Source: Belliella calami
GTDB lineage: Bacteria; Bacteroidota; Bacteroidia; Cytophagales; Cyclobacteriaceae
Direction: 5' to 3'
DNA: 64,000 nucleotides
Assembly: GCF_022549695.1 (NCBI RefSeq)
Contig: NZ_JAKZGS010000001.1
Coordinates: 325,815 to 389,814 of the forward strand
The first letter of the stretch is position 1, and each line of letters begins with the position of its first letter. The position numbers were made by a program, and so were the translations under genes. Below the pieces are notes generated by a model. That model worked only from the letters and a program-made list of their open reading frames with translations, made no database searches and was not told the origin of the DNA. Below are positions 27,676 through 35,810 of this stretch, one piece after another.

Positions 27676-29049
27676 TTAATCAATTATGTTTTCAAATTGC
27701 CAAAAATCCATTCGGAACAACTCATGTGGTTCATTTCCTTCAAAAACCATAAATAAGTCATGAATTCCATCTATGGCTTCAACATTTGTGACCAAAGTCC
27801 TCCAATCATCCCAATCACCTAAATATGGTATATTAAGAACTCCAACAACTTCTCCGTTATAACTATCAAGTTTCAATGTAATTTTTCCTCCAAAATACCT
27901 ACTTGACACGCTAGATTTAAAAGTTAAATTTTTACTTTTTCCAAAATCCACACTACTTACTTTGATGTAATCCTTGTTGTGAATTTCTTTAACAAAAACA
28001 CCTATTTCATGATTTTCCCCCAATTTGACCCCTTTAGATTCTGCTATTGTTTCCGCTTCATTTCTAATAAATGGATTTATTGAACCAGCACTTTCAAACA
28101 CGCCTTGAGCTTTTGGGATTTCTGGAATTGACCCATCTTCATTGTAAACAAATTCTTCTATGCAAACCGATCTTTTAAAATCACCTCCTCCTGGAAGGTC
28201 TGCACCATGATAGAAAAAATATGATTTCTCTTTAAAATCAATGATTGCCGGATGGTTAGATCCACTATTGCCTGAATGAGGCATAATTCCCCCCCCATAT
28301 TCCCATGGTCCTTCTGGACTCTTAGAAGTCGTATAATGAATAGACTCTACGACATTTGAAGCATAAATCATGTAGTAGATGCCTTTACGTTCATAGGCCC
28401 ATGGAGCTTCTTCAAAATCAGGCCCAAACACAGATTCATCAAAAATATCCAAAGCAGAAATTTCGCCATCAATTGAAATCATATCTTCATTTAGCTTGAC
28501 CCAATAGCATGCGTTATTTCCCCAGTAAAGATATGCTTGACCATTTGAATCAATCATAACTGATGGGTCTAAGTCGTCCCAAGAATGTTTGGCAAACTTT
28601 GTCATATCATTTGTAATTAGCGCTTCACCAATCGCATCTTTGAAAGGGCCAAATGGACTATCTGCAACAGCTACTCCAACACTTACACCTGGAGAATTTC
28701 TATTCAATGTAGAGATATAAAAGTAAAACTTACCATTTCTTTCTACACATTGTGCTGCACTTGCATCCCCAGCTGACCATTCGAAATCACTGGTTTTTAA
28801 AGGAGTCTTTTGAGCTGTCCAGTTTACCATATCTGTAGTTGTAAATAAGGAATATTCACGCATCAAGAAGGAATTATTTGGTGCATTATCTTCATCATGG
28901 CCAACGTATAAGAAAACTGTATCATTGTAGACAAGAGGTGCTGGGTCTGCTGTATACATGGTTTGTATAATTGGTGTTTGCGCACTCAAAGTGTACGTAA
29001 AACCAGATAAGACCAAGACTAAATATGCAATTTTAAAAAACTGTTTCAT
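27676..29049 (-). CDS. GH43 glycosidase with C-terminal CBM6 (paralogue)
   Basis: About 457 residues from the ATG at 29049, which gives a proper signal peptide (KQFFKIAYLVLVLSGFTYT, ending SAQ) and avoids overlap with the GH29 gene. A start at 29103 would add a charged tail and is unlikely. GH43 motifs: TADPAPLVYND, DLDPSVMIDSNGQAY and FEEAPWAYERKG. A CBM6-like domain follows (SSVDFGKSKNLTFKSSV). Close relative of the gene at 24209-25582, with the same domain order. Probable arabinofuranosidase/xylosidase. Confidence 0.94.
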   Translation of the reverse strand: MKQFFKIAYLVLVLSGFTYTLSAQTPIIQTMYTADPAPLVYNDTVFLYVGHDEDNAPNNSFLMREYSLFTTTDMVNWTAQKTPLKTSDFEWSAGDASAAQCVERNGKFYFYISTLNRNSPGVSVGVAVADSPFGPFKDAIGEALITNDMTKFAKHSWDDLDPSVMIDSNGQAYLYWGNNACYWVKLNEDMISIDGEISALDIFDESVFGPDFEEAPWAYERKGIYYMIYASNVVESIHYTTSKSPEGPWEYGGGIMPHSGNSGSNHPAIIDFKEKSYFFYHGADLPGGGDFKRSVCIEEFVYNEDGSIPEIPKAQGVFESAGSINPFIRNEAETIAESKGVKLGENHEIGVFVKEIHNKDYIKVSSVDFGKSKNLTFKSSVSSRYFGGKITLKLDSYNGEVVGVLNIPYLGDWDDWRTLVTNVEAIDGIHDLFMVFEGNEPHELFRMDFWQFENIID

Positions 29050-29065
29050 GAGTTTACTTTTTAAT

Positions 29066-30808
29066 TCAATCGATTTTAAAGACCGCCGAAGTTCTAAAAT
29101 CAATATTTTCAGGGAATTTTATTATAAGTCCTTTTTCATCCTGAACCCAAGTCAAATCTTTATCAAAACCTAATAGAGAAACTTTCTGAATCTTTTTTTC
29201 ATAAATCTCACCTGATTCATTCAAGGACTTGATAATGATCTCTGATGATGCACCTGGAATTACCATTGAAAAAACATACAATGAATTATCTTCACCTACA
29301 GTAAATCGGAAATCAGTTTCATTGAATTCAAAATCAGCATGTTTGCTTCTCAATGCCCCACCTGGGAGCTGCTTTAATTTACCATCTACAATTTCTCCTT
29401 CTCCATGAATTTCCCAGGCCCTACTACCATATACTGCCTGACCATTTCTCTTCATCCATACTCCAACCTCCTTCAACATTTTTTCGCTTTCCTGATTTAT
29501 AGATCCATCTGGCATTAATGAAATACAAATGGCTGCATTTCCATCCCTAGCTATTGCTTCAATGATGTATTTTATCATCATTCCCGAATCATAAGTGAAG
29601 TTTGGTGCATAAAACCAATCACCTACTGGTGTTTCAGCTATCCAAGGTTGATCTGTTTTTATTTTTTCAGGTATACCATGCTCCTCGGTATTCACTGTGC
29701 CATTATTTTTACTTCTGAATTTAACAATACTAAAGGTATTTACTTCTCCACGGTCTTGAAGAGTCCTATTATAAAAATCCGCCATTACTCTCGGCATAGC
29801 ATCAGATTTGTATCCTGTTCCAGTACCATATCCTACAAAAGGACCTTGAACAGTTCCATCAGTATAAATAAAGTCTGGCTTATAGTTCTCAACTACATCC
29901 ATTATTCTCAAAGCCCATTGTGTACTATACCAGTTTGCATAAGGAAGATGGTTTGAAAATATTCCAGCTGGGGCAGCTGACCAGCCAGTATGCGCATTCT
30001 TTTCTACTCCTTTATATTCTCTGAGATCCACTCCATAGAGTAATCGAGGATCATATCCTTCCCACCATTTTCCCTTTCCATCTTCTAGTGAAAGATGCCC
30101 ATCATAAGGAATATTTGCCTTTTCACCCTCTTTATCATTTCCAAATGCTGTTTGCCACCACCACCAAGTATATTCGTGATGAAAAGTAACTCCAAATTTC
30201 ATATTACTTTTTCGACAGGCTTCTTCCCATTCTTTTAACAAATCTCTTTTGGGTCCAATATTTACCGAATTCCAAGGATGATATTTAGAATCCCATAGGT
30301 CATAATTATCATGATGTACACCTTGAATCATCAAAAAGCGAGCGCCTGCATCTTCATATATTTTAGTTAGTCTTTCTGGGTCTAACCCCTCAGGATTCCA
30401 ATTTTGTAAAACATCTTTGTATCCAAATTCTGAAGGATGCCCATATCTTTTTATATGATTATCGTATGCCCAATGGCCAGGTTTATATAGATTTCGTGCA
30501 TACCAATCACCACTTTCCCCAGCTGATTGAGGTCCAAAATGTACCCAAATCCCAAACTTTGCCATTCGAAGCCAATCAGGTTCTCCAGGATAATTCTCCT
30601 CAATAGATTCCCAAGTGGGCTCAAATGGTCCAGCAGCTATTGGAATATCCAATTTCTGTTCTGGAAAGCTCTTCCAGTCTCCCAGTTCTACACTATTTAT
30701 AGGTAGACTTTTTACATCTTTAGGAAAAGGTGGTAATAAACTCTGCTGCGCTGATGAATTTTTGCAAAAACTTGCAACTAATATCATAATGATCAATAAC
30801 TTTTTCAT
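29066..30808 (-). CDS. GH29-like alpha-L-fucosidase
   Basis: 580 residues; signal peptide ends near NSSAQ. GH29 hallmarks: MAKFGIWVHFGPQSAGE, GARFLMIQGVHHDNYDLWDS, WNSVNIGPKRDLL, HHEYTWWW and the nucleophile Asp317 in FIYTDGT. A C-terminal beta-sandwich follows. GH29 enzymes hydrolyse alpha-L-fucosides, and some act on alpha-L-galactosides. With GH95 and two GH97 in the same locus it points to side chains ending in fucose, L-galactose or galactose. Spacing is 11 nt from the upstream LamG-GH43 gene and 16 nt to the downstream GH43 gene, so it is within an operon. Confidence 0.9.
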   Translation of the reverse strand: MKKLLIIMILVASFCKNSSAQQSLLPPFPKDVKSLPINSVELGDWKSFPEQKLDIPIAAGPFEPTWESIEENYPGEPDWLRMAKFGIWVHFGPQSAGESGDWYARNLYKPGHWAYDNHIKRYGHPSEFGYKDVLQNWNPEGLDPERLTKIYEDAGARFLMIQGVHHDNYDLWDSKYHPWNSVNIGPKRDLLKEWEEACRKSNMKFGVTFHHEYTWWWWQTAFGNDKEGEKANIPYDGHLSLEDGKGKWWEGYDPRLLYGVDLREYKGVEKNAHTGWSAAPAGIFSNHLPYANWYSTQWALRIMDVVENYKPDFIYTDGTVQGPFVGYGTGTGYKSDAMPRVMADFYNRTLQDRGEVNTFSIVKFRSKNNGTVNTEEHGIPEKIKTDQPWIAETPVGDWFYAPNFTYDSGMMIKYIIEAIARDGNAAICISLMPDGSINQESEKMLKEVGVWMKRNGQAVYGSRAWEIHGEGEIVDGKLKQLPGGALRSKHADFEFNETDFRFTVGEDNSLYVFSMVIPGASSEIIIKSLNESGEIYEKKIQKVSLLGFDKDLTWVQDEKGLIIKFPENIDFRTSAVFKID

Positions 30809-30819
30809 AATATTTTTTA

Positions 30820-32577
30820 TTATTTGACTATACCTTTTTGTGTTAGTTCAATTGGTTTGATTTTACCATTATCATCGAAATAAAGATACTCCAAGCATAC
30901 CTGCCTTCTAGTGTCACCTCCAGGAGCTCCGTTCAAATCATATCCTCCATCATGGTAAAAGAAATACCATTGATCTTTAAACTCAATAACCGCTGGATGA
31001 ATAGTGAATCCATGTTTTGCTGGACCTGTAAGTAATCCTTCGTAAGTCCAAGGCCCTGTAACATTCGAAGCAGAGGCATAAGCTATTTGCTCAGGTTGCA
31101 CACCAGGTGCATCAGCAGCATAAACATTGTAATAAATATCACCTCTCTTAAATATCCATGGTCCTTCAGCTACATTTCTGAAAGGGACTTTTGTGATTTC
31201 ACCATCTACTTCCACCATATTTCGATTTAATTTTACCATATAAAAATCCCCATTTCCCCACATCATCCACGGGGTTCCATCATCATCTATAAATACAGTT
31301 GGGTCGATATCAGAATTAGCTCTGTGAGAATCCATGGTCATATCATCAGTGATAAGAGGTTGACCTGGAGTTGCCTCTACAAAAGGCCCTGTTGGCTTAT
31401 CACTCACTGCTACTGTTATAAAATGTCCTTCTGGTCGATCAAGAGTTACATAGAAATAAAACTTACCATCTTTTTCAACAACTTGAGCTGCCCATGCTGA
31501 CTTACTATTTGCATTTAAAAAATCACTGGCTTTGAGAACAGATCCATGAGGAGTCCAGTTTATCATATCACTTGATGAGTAACAAAGCCACTCTGGCATA
31601 TTAAACCATTCCCCTGGTGAAGCTTTATCATGCCCTACATAGACGTATACCGTATCATTAAAAACTAATGCCGCTGGATCAGCAGTAAAAGTATCTGTAA
31701 AAATTGGGTTCTGCCCTTGAACTCGAGGTAAAGCTTCCCCTGATATTTTCACTTCGTCAATTCCTCCATCCAAGACAGCTAGACTATTAGGAAAACCTCC
31801 TGGATAACCTCTTCCAATAATCCAAAGTCCTGCATTGTTTTTCATTGCTGAACCCATAAATGAAATAGGCTCAGCTTCTTCAAATTTCAAATTAGAAGAA
31901 AGTTTTACTTCAAAATTTAAAGTTGTACTATCTGTTTTTTCATCGTAAAAAGTATGGGCACGTAAATCATACCATTGACCTGCTTTGACTTCATTACCAG
32001 CAAAAATCCTACGAGGTATGTTATCCGAGCAAAATACTTCTACAAAATATCTTTTTTGCATGTTATCAAACCCTATCGAAACATCACCTACCAACTGCCC
32101 CTTGGCTCCTTCTTTAGTTAAGAAAACTTGTTCTGTTCCTAAAAGATTGGTTTTAAGGCTCAACTCAATCTCCCAGCTTTTACTCAAATCAAGATAAGGC
32201 AATGATCGATGAAATGAAACTTGGAATTCACCACTTTTGATCTCTAAGGATCTTTTATTCTCTTGACCATTTCTTGTTGAAAAGGGTACATCAGAAGAAA
32301 AAATCATAGATTCAGCTTTTTGCTTTTTCACTTCCAATAGATTTCCATTTCCAGATTCATCATTGATAAAAGGTGAAGGATCTGCTGGTTTAGAGTCTTT
32401 CTGAGTTAATATTGATCCTGATTTAGTAGGGATAATTGTACCGTCAAGAGATTGAATATTTTCAAAACTCCAATGTGCAATTAGTCTATTTTGAGCAAAA
32501 CTAATGTGCACATTAAATAAGAGTAAACTAAATACTATACCTATCTTTAAATTTTTACTAGAAATTGAAACTTTCAT
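30820..32577 (-). CDS. LamG-like domain fused to GH43
   Basis: 585 residues. After a signal peptide (VFSLLLFNVHISFAQ) a concanavalin-like LamG/laminin-G-type beta-sandwich covers about 30-285 (LIAHWSFEN, SWEIELSLKT, DGGIDEVKISGEALP). The GH43 domain follows, from about 290 to the end: Asp300 in FTADPAALVFND, DIDPTVFIDDDG and VAEGPWIFKRG. The start ATG overlaps the stop of the upstream GH97 gene by one base (TAATG), so translation is probably coupled. The LamG part likely binds carbohydrate. Debranching of arabinoxylan is the expected role. Confidence 0.93.
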   Translation of the reverse strand: MKVSISSKNLKIGIVFSLLLFNVHISFAQNRLIAHWSFENIQSLDGTIIPTKSGSILTQKDSKPADPSPFINDESGNGNLLEVKKQKAESMIFSSDVPFSTRNGQENKRSLEIKSGEFQVSFHRSLPYLDLSKSWEIELSLKTNLLGTEQVFLTKEGAKGQLVGDVSIGFDNMQKRYFVEVFCSDNIPRRIFAGNEVKAGQWYDLRAHTFYDEKTDSTTLNFEVKLSSNLKFEEAEPISFMGSAMKNNAGLWIIGRGYPGGFPNSLAVLDGGIDEVKISGEALPRVQGQNPIFTDTFTADPAALVFNDTVYVYVGHDKASPGEWFNMPEWLCYSSSDMINWTPHGSVLKASDFLNANSKSAWAAQVVEKDGKFYFYVTLDRPEGHFITVAVSDKPTGPFVEATPGQPLITDDMTMDSHRANSDIDPTVFIDDDGTPWMMWGNGDFYMVKLNRNMVEVDGEITKVPFRNVAEGPWIFKRGDIYYNVYAADAPGVQPEQIAYASASNVTGPWTYEGLLTGPAKHGFTIHPAVIEFKDQWYFFYHDGGYDLNGAPGGDTRRQVCLEYLYFDDNGKIKPIELTQKGIVK

Positions 32578-34544
32578 TATTTTATTGGTTCAAGTTTTCC
32601 TAAATATCCTCCTCTAGGCAGCATTCTAATTGAGATTTTCTCACCTTTGCTGACTACTTTATAAGAGGTTTCTAATTCTTGATCATGATTACCGTCTTTG
32701 ATCAAAGTAAGTTTGTATTTCTGACCTTCATCTAGAAAATCTAGGGAAAGGTTTATTCGTTTTGGCTTAGACTCGCTATGTATTCCACTTAGATACCATT
32801 GATCCTCGCTTCTTCGAGCTAGGTTAATATCTACTCCTGGATATCCAGAAATGAACTGTGTATCATCCCAAATTGTCGGAATATCTCGTAAGAAAACTTT
32901 GGCCGCATAAGGTATCATTTCGTACCCTTCAGGCCGATCAGCCAAATGTTGTAGAGCGGATTCAAACAAAACACCTAATGCTATCTCATGGCCATAAGAG
33001 GTAATGTGAGGAAATTGAGAATTGGAAAAAGTCACTGGTGTATAATCCATCGACCCTACTACATTTCTTGTAAATGGCATGATTGTATTGTGAACTGGGG
33101 CTTCAATAGTGAAATCTGGGCCATTGTTGTACCACTCTGCACCTCTGACACCTTCATAAGTCATCAAGTGAGGATATGTCCTTGCCCAGCCTCTAGGCAC
33201 TAAGCAACCATGAAAGTAAATAAGCATTTCAAATTCAGCGGCATCTTCCAAGATATCGATATAATAATTGATCATATCCTGCTTTTCACTTTCAAAAAAA
33301 TCAATTTTAACACCCACGACGCCCTTCTCTTTGAGCATTGTAAATTCCTTTACTCTGTTTTCATGGGTAAGCATCCTATCTTTTGGAGTAGCTTCTACCC
33401 AAGTATGATTTCCGCCGGAGTTGTACCAAATCAAAGGTTTTACACCAAGGTTTTGAATGTAAGTGAGCGCATCATTCAAGTTTCCGCCGTTACTAATCGC
33501 ATCCCACTCCCAATCGATCAAAGTATAAGGCCAATTCATTTCAGCTGCCAAGTCTGCGAATTTTTTGACTACTTGAAAATCCTTGGTTCCATGATTGTGA
33601 GACCAATAATTCCATGAAACTAAACCAGGCTTGATCCATTCTATATCGGTCAAAATTGATGCAGGAGATAGATCATCCACCAGAGTGGAAGCAACTATGG
33701 ATCCGATATCACCTACTTGTATCACTCTCCATGGCGAACTCCAAGGTAAAGAAATAGTAGGTTCTCTTTGCCCTTGTCCCCTACCATTCCAATCATCTGG
33801 AAACACAAGCTTATAAGATTTACTATCACCTTGATTACTCAATTTGGTTCCACAATAATTTCTATCAAGCCCAGCTTCGTGAATTAGAAAAAATGCAGAT
33901 GTATCAGCTGTATGAAATAATGCCGGATATGCCCAATCAGCTTGTGTATTTCCATCTTTGCTTGCCCTATAATAACCTTCATTGGCAGGATTGAATTTCT
34001 GAAGCCAACGCATCGTACTATCGGGAATATGGTAGCTCGTAAACTCATCCAAAACCTTGAATTCTCCTGAGTTTTTTTCAGGAAAATGATAGCGAAAAGC
34101 CAGCCCGTCATCATAAAGCCTGATAACCACATCAAGCTTCGCCTTTTGAGCATTTTCAAAGTTAGCAACAACTTCATAAGCTGTATTGGAGCGAGAGAGC
34201 CTTTTTCCATGAACTGCTTCATATTGCTCCTTGATAAGTTTTGGCTTGCTCACCTTGAGTAGATTCAAACCAGAACCAAACTCTTGATCCTCTCTTTTCA
34301 ATCCAAGCTCAATCATAGGAATTACCTCATTCTCTACCCTTGATTCATCCAAATAAGATAAAACCAGTATCCATTTTTTATCTTTTGCAAGCATTGCTTC
34401 CTCTAGGCTTACCTTAATTTTCCCATTTGGGGAAAAAATTGCATCTGAGCTCCTTTGGGCAAATGATTGATCAAAAATCAGGAAGAGATTAAGAAGCATC
34501 AATAGCGTAATAAGCCCAAACCTGTATTTAGTAATCCTTTTCAT
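32577..34544 (-). CDS. GH97 alpha-glycosidase, retaining (paralogue)
   Basis: 655 residues; signal peptide LLMLLNLFLIFDQSFAQ. Same architecture as the GH97 gene at 25663-27597, but clearly diverged. Barrel motifs: LVSWNYWSHNHGT, YTLIDWEWDAISNGG, LIWYNSGGNHTW. Asp415 in GVKIDFFESEKQ takes the retaining nucleophile position, again favouring alpha-galactosidase-like activity. Coupled with the LamG-GH43 gene by a one-base overlap, and 22 nt downstream of GH43 34567-35550. The two GH97 copies may differ in linkage or aglycone preference. Confidence 0.93.
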   Translation of the reverse strand: MKRITKYRFGLITLLMLLNLFLIFDQSFAQRSSDAIFSPNGKIKVSLEEAMLAKDKKWILVLSYLDESRVENEVIPMIELGLKREDQEFGSGLNLLKVSKPKLIKEQYEAVHGKRLSRSNTAYEVVANFENAQKAKLDVVIRLYDDGLAFRYHFPEKNSGEFKVLDEFTSYHIPDSTMRWLQKFNPANEGYYRASKDGNTQADWAYPALFHTADTSAFFLIHEAGLDRNYCGTKLSNQGDSKSYKLVFPDDWNGRGQGQREPTISLPWSSPWRVIQVGDIGSIVASTLVDDLSPASILTDIEWIKPGLVSWNYWSHNHGTKDFQVVKKFADLAAEMNWPYTLIDWEWDAISNGGNLNDALTYIQNLGVKPLIWYNSGGNHTWVEATPKDRMLTHENRVKEFTMLKEKGVVGVKIDFFESEKQDMINYYIDILEDAAEFEMLIYFHGCLVPRGWARTYPHLMTYEGVRGAEWYNNGPDFTIEAPVHNTIMPFTRNVVGSMDYTPVTFSNSQFPHITSYGHEIALGVLFESALQHLADRPEGYEMIPYAAKVFLRDIPTIWDDTQFISGYPGVDINLARRSEDQWYLSGIHSESKPKRINLSLDFLDEGQKYKLTLIKDGNHDQELETSYKVVSKGEKISIRMLPRGGYLGKLEPIK

Positions 34545-34566
34545 TGATTTCTTCTTTCTCTTTTCC

Positions 34567-35550
34567 CTATTGCACAGCTTCGACCCCTTCTTCTGTTTGG
34601 ATCACTTTCTGGATGGTGCCATCTTCATTGTAGTACATGTAGTCTATACAAATCGATCTTCTGTAGCTTCCTCCAGTCGGCAACACACCATTGTGATAGA
34701 AGAAATAGTCTTTACCCTTGTATGTAACCACTCCTGGATGTACGGTGAAGCTATTGGGAACACTTTCCATAATCACTCCTTTGTGTTCCCATGGCCCCTC
34801 TGGACTTGTGGCTATACAATAGTCAATTTGCTCTGCTTTTTCACCTTTGCTGGCATAAAGCAAGTAGTACAGATCATTGCGTTTGTAAACCCATGGGCCT
34901 TCAATGAAATTTTCGGGATTCAAATAATTGATCGGACCATCCATTTCTATCATATTTTCCTTGAGCTTTGCCCATTTCAGACTTCCATTGCCCCAATAAA
35001 TGTAAGCTTGCCCCTGCCCGTCCGGCAGGCGGGCATCATCATCAATAAAAACTGCTGGGTCGATATCATCCCAACCATGCTTGTTGTCAGTTGTCATTTC
35101 ATTTACAACCAATGCTTTGCCAATAGCATCTACAAATGGACCTGTAGGATTATCAGACACAGCTACACCTATGGCTGCTCCACCTTTACTATTCTCATCT
35201 TCCTTGTGAAATGTAGACACATAAAAATAAAACTTCCCATCTCGTTCGGTACAATGTGCCGCATAGGCATCACCTGTAGCCCAAGAAAAAGTTTTTGGGG
35301 AAATGGGAGCTCCCTGATACTCCCAATTCACCATATCAGTTGATGAAAAAACAAGCCAATCTTTCATCTCATAGTTCTTGGATTCCACGGAAGCTGTATC
35401 GTGACTGGTATATAAATAAACTATGTCGTTGTGTACAATCGGTGCTGGATCAGCTGTGAAATAATCACGGATAATGGGGTTTTGACAGAAACCTATCTGG
35501 GAAATTAAAGTGATAGCTAGCGTGAAAAAGAATTTTATGGCAGTTTTCAT
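34567..35550 (-). CDS. GH43 glycosidase carrying a 7-residue palindrome-encoded insertion
   Basis: 327 residues, GH43 domain only (no CBM), with a signal peptide (AIKFFFTLAITLISQIGFCQ). Catalytic candidates: Asp34 in FTADPAPIVHND, Asp164 in DDIDPAVFIDDD and the Glu of FIEGPWVYKRND. Directly after IDDD the paralogues read GQAY; here seven extra residues (ARLPDGQ, 173-179) come first. The 21 extra bases (35014-35034) form a GC-rich palindrome. The insertion is close to a catalytic loop, but the frame and all catalytic motifs are intact. First gene of the run down to GH97/LamG-GH43; hairpins lie in its leader (35577-35609). Confidence 0.94.
   Translation of the reverse strand: MKTAIKFFFTLAITLISQIGFCQNPIIRDYFTADPAPIVHNDIVYLYTSHDTASVESKNYEMKDWLVFSSTDMVNWEYQGAPISPKTFSWATGDAYAAHCTERDGKFYFYVSTFHKEDENSKGGAAIGVAVSDNPTGPFVDAIGKALVVNEMTTDNKHGWDDIDPAVFIDDDARLPDGQGQAYIYWGNGSLKWAKLKENMIEMDGPINYLNPENFIEGPWVYKRNDLYYLLYASKGEKAEQIDYCIATSPEGPWEHKGVIMESVPNSFTVHPGVVTYKGKDYFFYHNGVLPTGGSYRRSICIDYMYYNEDGTIQKVIQTEEGVEAVQ
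35014..35034. repeat. 21-bp GC-rich palindromic insertion inside a GH43 gene
   Basis: CTGCCCGTCCGGCAGGCGGGC contains two overlapping inverted repeats (CCTGCC/GGCAGG counting a neighbouring C, and GCCCG/CGGGC). Its length keeps the reading frame. GC content contrasts sharply with the flanking AT-rich gene. Another GC-rich palindrome of similar style lies at 24159-24172. Confidence 0.7.
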
Positions 35551-35576
35551 TTGGTTTAGGTTTAAGGTTGTGATGT

Positions 35577-35609
35577 AACTTTCCCAAAGTTTTTGGCTTT
35601 GGGAAAGTT
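35577..35609. other. 13-bp perfect stem-loop upstream of GH43
   Basis: AACTTTCCCAAAG (35577-35589) and CTTTGGGAAAGTT (35597-35609) pair perfectly around a 7-nt loop, 27 nt upstream of the GH43 start at 35550. No U-tract follows on the minus strand, so it is more likely a processing or stability element than a terminator. Confidence 0.6.
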
Positions 35610-35699
35610 TATATGTGAAATTTTAGAAAAGGTAAATCAACCTTTTCAGTCTATTATGAAATTTTTATTTAGATAACAATGTCGGTTAGTTAAGGAAAC

Positions 35700-35783
35700 A
35701 GACCCTTCAGGTTTAAACCATTTTTTAGTCTTCACTGCCAAATAAGAAACCTTTTCCTATTTGATAGAAAACCTCGCAGGTCT
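35700..35783. repeat. AGACCT/AAACCT-type palindromic element (spread copy)
   Basis: AGACCC-ttc-AGGTTT (35700-35714) faces AAACCT-cgc-AGGTCT (35769-35783), an inverted pair about 54 nt apart. Same word family as 21113-21144 and 39034-39100. Confidence 0.5.
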
Positions 35784-35810
35784 TATCTAAACGTCATTGA
35801 TTTAGATAGC

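Noticed and set aside
34570-35343. 257-codon plus-strand ORF
   Set aside because: Antisense to a well-supported GH43 gene; the composition has no domain pattern.
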